Assembly (NCBI GenBank): GCA_965276785.1
Contig: OZ255629.1
Span: forward strand, 434,001-498,000
DNA length: 64,000 bases
Direction of reading: 5' to 3'
Source of the DNA: LMUY01 sp965276785
GTDB taxonomy: Bacteria > Pseudomonadota > Alphaproteobacteria > Acetobacterales > Acetobacteraceae
Shown: positions 60,853-64,000 of the stretch, one piece after another
How the letters are laid out: every line of letters begins with the position of its first letter
Numbering within the stretch: position 1 is the first letter of the stretch
The notes under the pieces: model-generated
What the model was told of the DNA's origin: nothing
The model's input: only the letters and a program-made list of their open reading frames with translations
Databases searched by the model: none
Translations under genes and position numbers: made by a program

Positions 60853-63501
60853 CTACTGCCCTAGCCGTTCGAGGATGTGCGGCACGTGCACCTGGTCGCC
60901 CTTATAGTTGCCGGTGAGCGCATACATCACCAGGTTCACCCCGAACCGGTACGCCAGAGTGCGCTGGCGCGGCCCACCGTCCAGATCAATTGTGTTGCGG
61001 CCATTGGCGTCCACCGCCCAGGCGGAGGCCCAATCGTTCGAACCGATCACCACCGGGCTCACGTCGTCGTTGCTGCGGTCGCCCTGGCGCTGCACCCAGA
61101 CCGTGTCGCCCGCCATGCGCCCAGGATATTCGCTGAGCAAGTAGAAGGCGCGGGATAGCACGTGCTCGGTGGTCAGCGGCGTCAGCGGCGGGATGGACAG
61201 TCCGGCGGCGGCCGTGCGCAGCGTGCTCGGATCGCCGCGGCTGTCGATCACGATGATGCCGCCGTCGCGCATGAACGCGTTGAGCGCCTCGACGGCCCCC
61301 GGGCCCGGGGGTTGGCCGGACGTGACCGGCCAATACAGCAGCGGGTAGAAGCTGAGGTCGTCGGTGCCGGGCGTGACACCGGAGGGGTCGCCCAGATGCG
61401 CCGCGGTGCGGGCGTTGACGTAGCTGGACAAGCCGGTGAGACCAGCTCGCGCCACCGCGTCCACGTCGGGATTGCCTGAGACGATGTAGGCCAGCCGGGT
61501 TTCCAGCGCGGCCTTCCACGGCGGCGACGGCAGTTGGGCGTGGCTTGCGGGGGTGGTCAGAAGCAGCAAGGCCGCGGCCGCTGCGGCCGGGCGCAGCAGG
61601 CCGCGCAGGCGCAGCGACAGCAGCAGGTCGATCGCGAGCAGGGCGAGGCCGATGGCGACCAGCCACGGGCCAATCGCCCGCTCCCGCGAGCCGCCGGCGA
61701 GCGTCTGGTGCGCGGCGCCGGCAACGGGGGCGGCGGCGGCCAAGGGCGGCATGGCGTTGCTCAGGTTTACCGCTCGCCGGCCCGCCTCCGGCCCGTAGAG
61801 CCCCGGCGGATGCTGCGGTGACACCGGCGTGGTCGCGAAGGCGCTGCCGGGCAGACCGACGGCAGCTTGCGGTGGGGTGCCGAGCACGCCAAACCCGTCC
61901 AGCGCCTCCGCCGGGCTCAACGGCCCGGTCTCCGGCGCGCCCGAAATGCCGGCGGACAGCGCCACCAGCCGCCGCAGCATTTCGGGAAACAGGCCGGACA
62001 GCGGCAGGTTGGACCAATCGGCGTTCGCGGTGACGTGGAACAGCACGATCCGCCCGGCGCCCCGCGCCGCTTCGGTCACCAGCGGGGTGCCGTCCACCAA
62101 GCGGGCCCAGGTGTGGTCGGTCAATTGCACCGAGGGCTCGGCCAAGACCTGGCGGTTCACCGTCACCTCCCGCGGCACGGCCAAGCCGGTGAACGGGGAC
62201 GAGGCGGGGAAGGGGGCAAGCTGGGCCGGCTGGCTCCAGGACAGCGCACCGCCCAACTGCCGGTCCTCCGCCAGGAGGCGCTCCGGCATCAGCGGATCGG
62301 CCACCGGCGCCTCCCCGATCTCGCTATCCTGCGGCTCGGCGGTGCGCGGTCCGGCAAAGCGCACCAGCAAGCCGCCTTTCTGCACCCAGGCGGCCAGCTC
62401 CGGCGCTTCGGTGGGCGTGAGCGGCCGGTCTGCCAGCACGATCACGGCAATGTCGCGGGAGAGCAGCGTGTGCAGGTCGCCGCGGCGCAGTTCGGTGAAC
62501 GGCGCCAGTGCTTTCTCCAGATAGTAGAGGGAGCCGATCAGCGGCGTGTCCGCTCCCGCCTCGGCCGTCACCAAGCCCACGGGACGGCGGCGGAACCCCT
62601 CGTCGAGCAGGAACACGCCTCCCGCGTTGGCCGGGCCGTCCAGCACCAGCCGGGTCAGCCGGTTACGTAGTTCGGGTGGGAGCACAACGGGCAGTTCGGC
62701 TTCGGCCGCGCCCGCGGCCACATGGGCGGTGGCGCGGGCCAGTGTGCGGCCGTCGCCGCTCTGCGCCAGTACGGCCAGGTCGGTGGGGGCGGGCTGCGGC
62801 AGCATCGCGGCGCGCGCCACGATCCGGTCCGCCTCGTTGCGCGGCGGCAGCAGCATGCGCACGGCGGGCGCGCTGGGGGCGATCTCGGTCACCGACCCGG
62901 CGGCGCGCAGCGCCGCGGCGAACGCGGCGTCGCCCGGTGCGGCCAATCCGTCGGCGATATAGACCACGCTGCCGCTCGCCCCAGCCAAGGCCTGCGCCGC
63001 GGCGGCGCGGTCGGGCGGCCAGGCCTCCGGATGCAGCGCGGCCAGGCGCGAGCGCAGTTCGGCGGCGGGCATCGCTGGGCTAAGCAGCGGGATGGTGTTC
63101 TGTCCCGAGCGCGCCGTGGTCAGCAACGCCACCGGCCGGCCGGCGCGCTCGGCCCGCTCAACGGCGGCGCCGGCTGCGGTCATCCGGGCGCCCCAGTCGG
63201 CGGCGGCGGCCCAGTCATTGTCCAGCACCAGGATCAGCGGCCCGTTGCCGGGCAAGGCGGCCGCGGCGTCCAGCACCGGCCGGGCCAAGCCGACGATCAG
63301 CAGTGCTGCCGCCAGGGTTCGGAGCAGCAACAGCCACAACGGCGTGCGCGCCGCGGTTTCTTCGCGCGCTCGTAATCCGGCCAGTAGGCGGATGGCAGGG
63401 AAATCCTGCACCCGCGGCGAGGGCGGCGTGACCCGCAGCAGCCACCATAGCGCCGGCAGCACCACCAGCGCGCCCAGCACCCAAGGCGCGGTGAAGATCA
63501 A
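60853..63501 (-). CDS. BatA-type N-terminus plus DUF4159 domain membrane protein
   Basis: TTG 63501 has AGAGGA eight bases upstream and gives 882 residues starting LIFTAPWVLGALVVLPALWW, a BatA-type membrane segment. A second helix (LWLLLLRTLAAALLIVGLA) and a vWA-like domain (LILVLDNDWAAAADWG) follow, with a second pair of helices around residue 580-650. The C-terminal DUF4159 domain reads FYPLLYWPVTSGQPPGPGAV and FMRDGGIIVIDSRGD. A GTG at 63537 is possible but lies inside the DUF58 gene. The next gene starts 2 bp after the stop. Confidence 0.82.
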   Translation of the reverse strand: MIFTAPWVLGALVVLPALWWLLRVTPPSPRVQDFPAIRLLAGLRAREETAARTPLWLLLLRTLAAALLIVGLARPVLDAAAALPGNGPLILVLDNDWAAAADWGARMTAAGAAVERAERAGRPVALLTTARSGQNTIPLLSPAMPAAELRSRLAALHPEAWPPDRAAAAQALAGASGSVVYIADGLAAPGDAAFAAALRAAGSVTEIAPSAPAVRMLLPPRNEADRIVARAAMLPQPAPTDLAVLAQSGDGRTLARATAHVAAGAAEAELPVVLPPELRNRLTRLVLDGPANAGGVFLLDEGFRRRPVGLVTAEAGADTPLIGSLYYLEKALAPFTELRRGDLHTLLSRDIAVIVLADRPLTPTEAPELAAWVQKGGLLVRFAGPRTAEPQDSEIGEAPVADPLMPERLLAEDRQLGGALSWSQPAQLAPFPASSPFTGLAVPREVTVNRQVLAEPSVQLTDHTWARLVDGTPLVTEAARGAGRIVLFHVTANADWSNLPLSGLFPEMLRRLVALSAGISGAPETGPLSPAEALDGFGVLGTPPQAAVGLPGSAFATTPVSPQHPPGLYGPEAGRRAVNLSNAMPPLAAAAPVAGAAHQTLAGGSRERAIGPWLVAIGLALLAIDLLLSLRLRGLLRPAAAAAALLLLTTPASHAQLPSPPWKAALETRLAYIVSGNPDVDAVARAGLTGLSSYVNARTAAHLGDPSGVTPGTDDLSFYPLLYWPVTSGQPPGPGAVEALNAFMRDGGIIVIDSRGDPSTLRTAAAGLSIPPLTPLTTEHVLSRAFYLLSEYPGRMAGDTVWVQRQGDRSNDDVSPVVIGSNDWASAWAVDANGRNTIDLDGGPRQRTLAYRFGVNLVMYALTGNYKGDQVHVPHILERLGQ

Positions 63502-63523
63502 TGCGTTGTCCTCTGCGGGTTGC

Positions 63524-64000
63524 TCAAGCGGCACCACTCATCGCGGTGTAAAGCCCGAGCAGCGCCCGCTCCGGCGGCCCGTCAGTGCGGTGGGTGGCGA
63601 AGCCCCAGCCCGCTGCCCGGCACAGTGCCGCCAGCCCAGCCTGCTGCGACGCCAGCGCGGCGGCATAAGCGTCGCGGATGCCCTCCACTCGTGGCACCAA
63701 GGTTTCGCCATCCCCCTCGACGCCGCGGAAGCGCACCCGGCCGCTGTAGGGCAGCAACGCTTCCGCCGGGTCGAGCACCTGCAGCAGATGGCCGCGCACC
63801 GGGATCGCCGCCAGGTAGGCCAGGCTGACGCGGATGTCCTCCAGCGGCTGCAGGAAGTCGCCGATCAGCACGACCCGGCTATAGGCGGGAACGGCAACGC
63901 CATTCGGGATGCCGCCTGCTGAGAGCCCATCCAGCGCCGCTGCCATCGCCGACAGCGAGCCCCGGGTGCGTTCGCCGAGCAGCCGCACCCGCTCGCCGCC
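63524..64000 (-). CDS. DUF58 protein, C-terminal part (cut by window edge)
   Basis: The frame runs off the right edge and ends at TGA 63524. The visible 158 residues include VVLIGDFLQPLEDIRVSLAY, VRGHLLQVLDPAEALLPYSG and FRGVEGDGETLVPRVEGIRD, as in the C-terminal vWA half of DUF58 proteins. The typical D-Y-R-Y-motif half is outside the window. DUF58 genes usually follow a MoxR AAA ATPase gene, which would lie beyond the edge. Confidence 0.8.
   Translation of the reverse strand, partial: GGERVRLLGERTRGSLSAMAAALDGLSAGGIPNGVAVPAYSRVVLIGDFLQPLEDIRVSLAYLAAIPVRGHLLQVLDPAEALLPYSGRVRFRGVEGDGETLVPRVEGIRDAYAAALASQQAGLAALCRAAGWGFATHRTDGPPERALLGLYTAMSGAA

Overview
The window looks like a GC-rich alphaproteobacterial chromosome segment, most probably from the Acetobacteraceae (Rhodospirillales). 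This is inferred from gene content and order, not from a database match. The supporting signs are a hisG-hisD-infA-maf-rng-yacG-tRNA-Phe run, a glyQ-glyS-ppdK run, a three-gene cytochrome bc1 operon, ftsEX beside an MJ0042 zinc-ribbon gene, and several alphaproteobacterial families (DUF1491, DUF2076, DUF4169, DUF3309, DUF6717). Most genes are tightly packed, with many 4-nt ATGA or GTGA stop/start overlaps.

Layout. 0-8.4 kb: EF-P lysylation genes (a partial epmB and epmA), UDP-xylose synthesis (uxs, ugd), an HtrA-like protease co-oriented with an OmpR/EnvZ-type two-component pair, an IS1182-type transposase fragment, a DUF305 protein and trmJ. 8.4-18.7 kb: a circularly permuted ATP-grasp/alpha-E pair, a degraded IS1182-type element with intact ends, a molybdopterin oxidoreductase followed by a solute-binding protein, a MntA/HepT toxin-antitoxin pair whose HepT gene is frameshifted, a YdcF-like protein and small genes. 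18.7-29.6 kb: petABC-mtnP, hemF, ftsEX, a YgjP-type metallopeptidase and two paralogous OmpA-family barrels. 29.6-37.1 kb: DUF1491, asnB with two glycosyltransferases, ygfZ, a chemoreceptor without a sensor domain, DUF2076 and a CoA-binding protein. 37.1-42.8 kb: glyQ, glyS, ppdK. 42.8-46.1 kb is the least ordinary stretch: a probable secreted RTX-like protein, a frameshifted GntR-type regulator, an XRE regulator with candidate operators, and an integrase stub next to tRNA-Phe. It looks like the scar of an integrated element. 46.1-50.3 kb: the housekeeping his/infA/maf/rng/yacG run. 50.3-58.8 kb: a small lipoprotein, DUF6717, a TetR-dipeptidase operon divergent from an outer-membrane efflux channel with a perfect 14-bp palindrome between them, a ferritin-like protein and a ThDP enzyme. 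58.8-64 kb: a DUF58/BatA-DUF4159/amidotransferase-like membrane operon running off the window.

No CRISPR array, rRNA operon or replication origin was seen. No clearly novel multi-gene system was found. The most unusual signals are the tRNA-Phe scar with its decayed regulators, the frameshifted HepT, two complementary half-transposases that break at the same motif, a Gly/Ser-rich insertion in the efflux channel, the orphan ATP-grasp/alpha-E pair, and two families of dispersed palindromic repeats.
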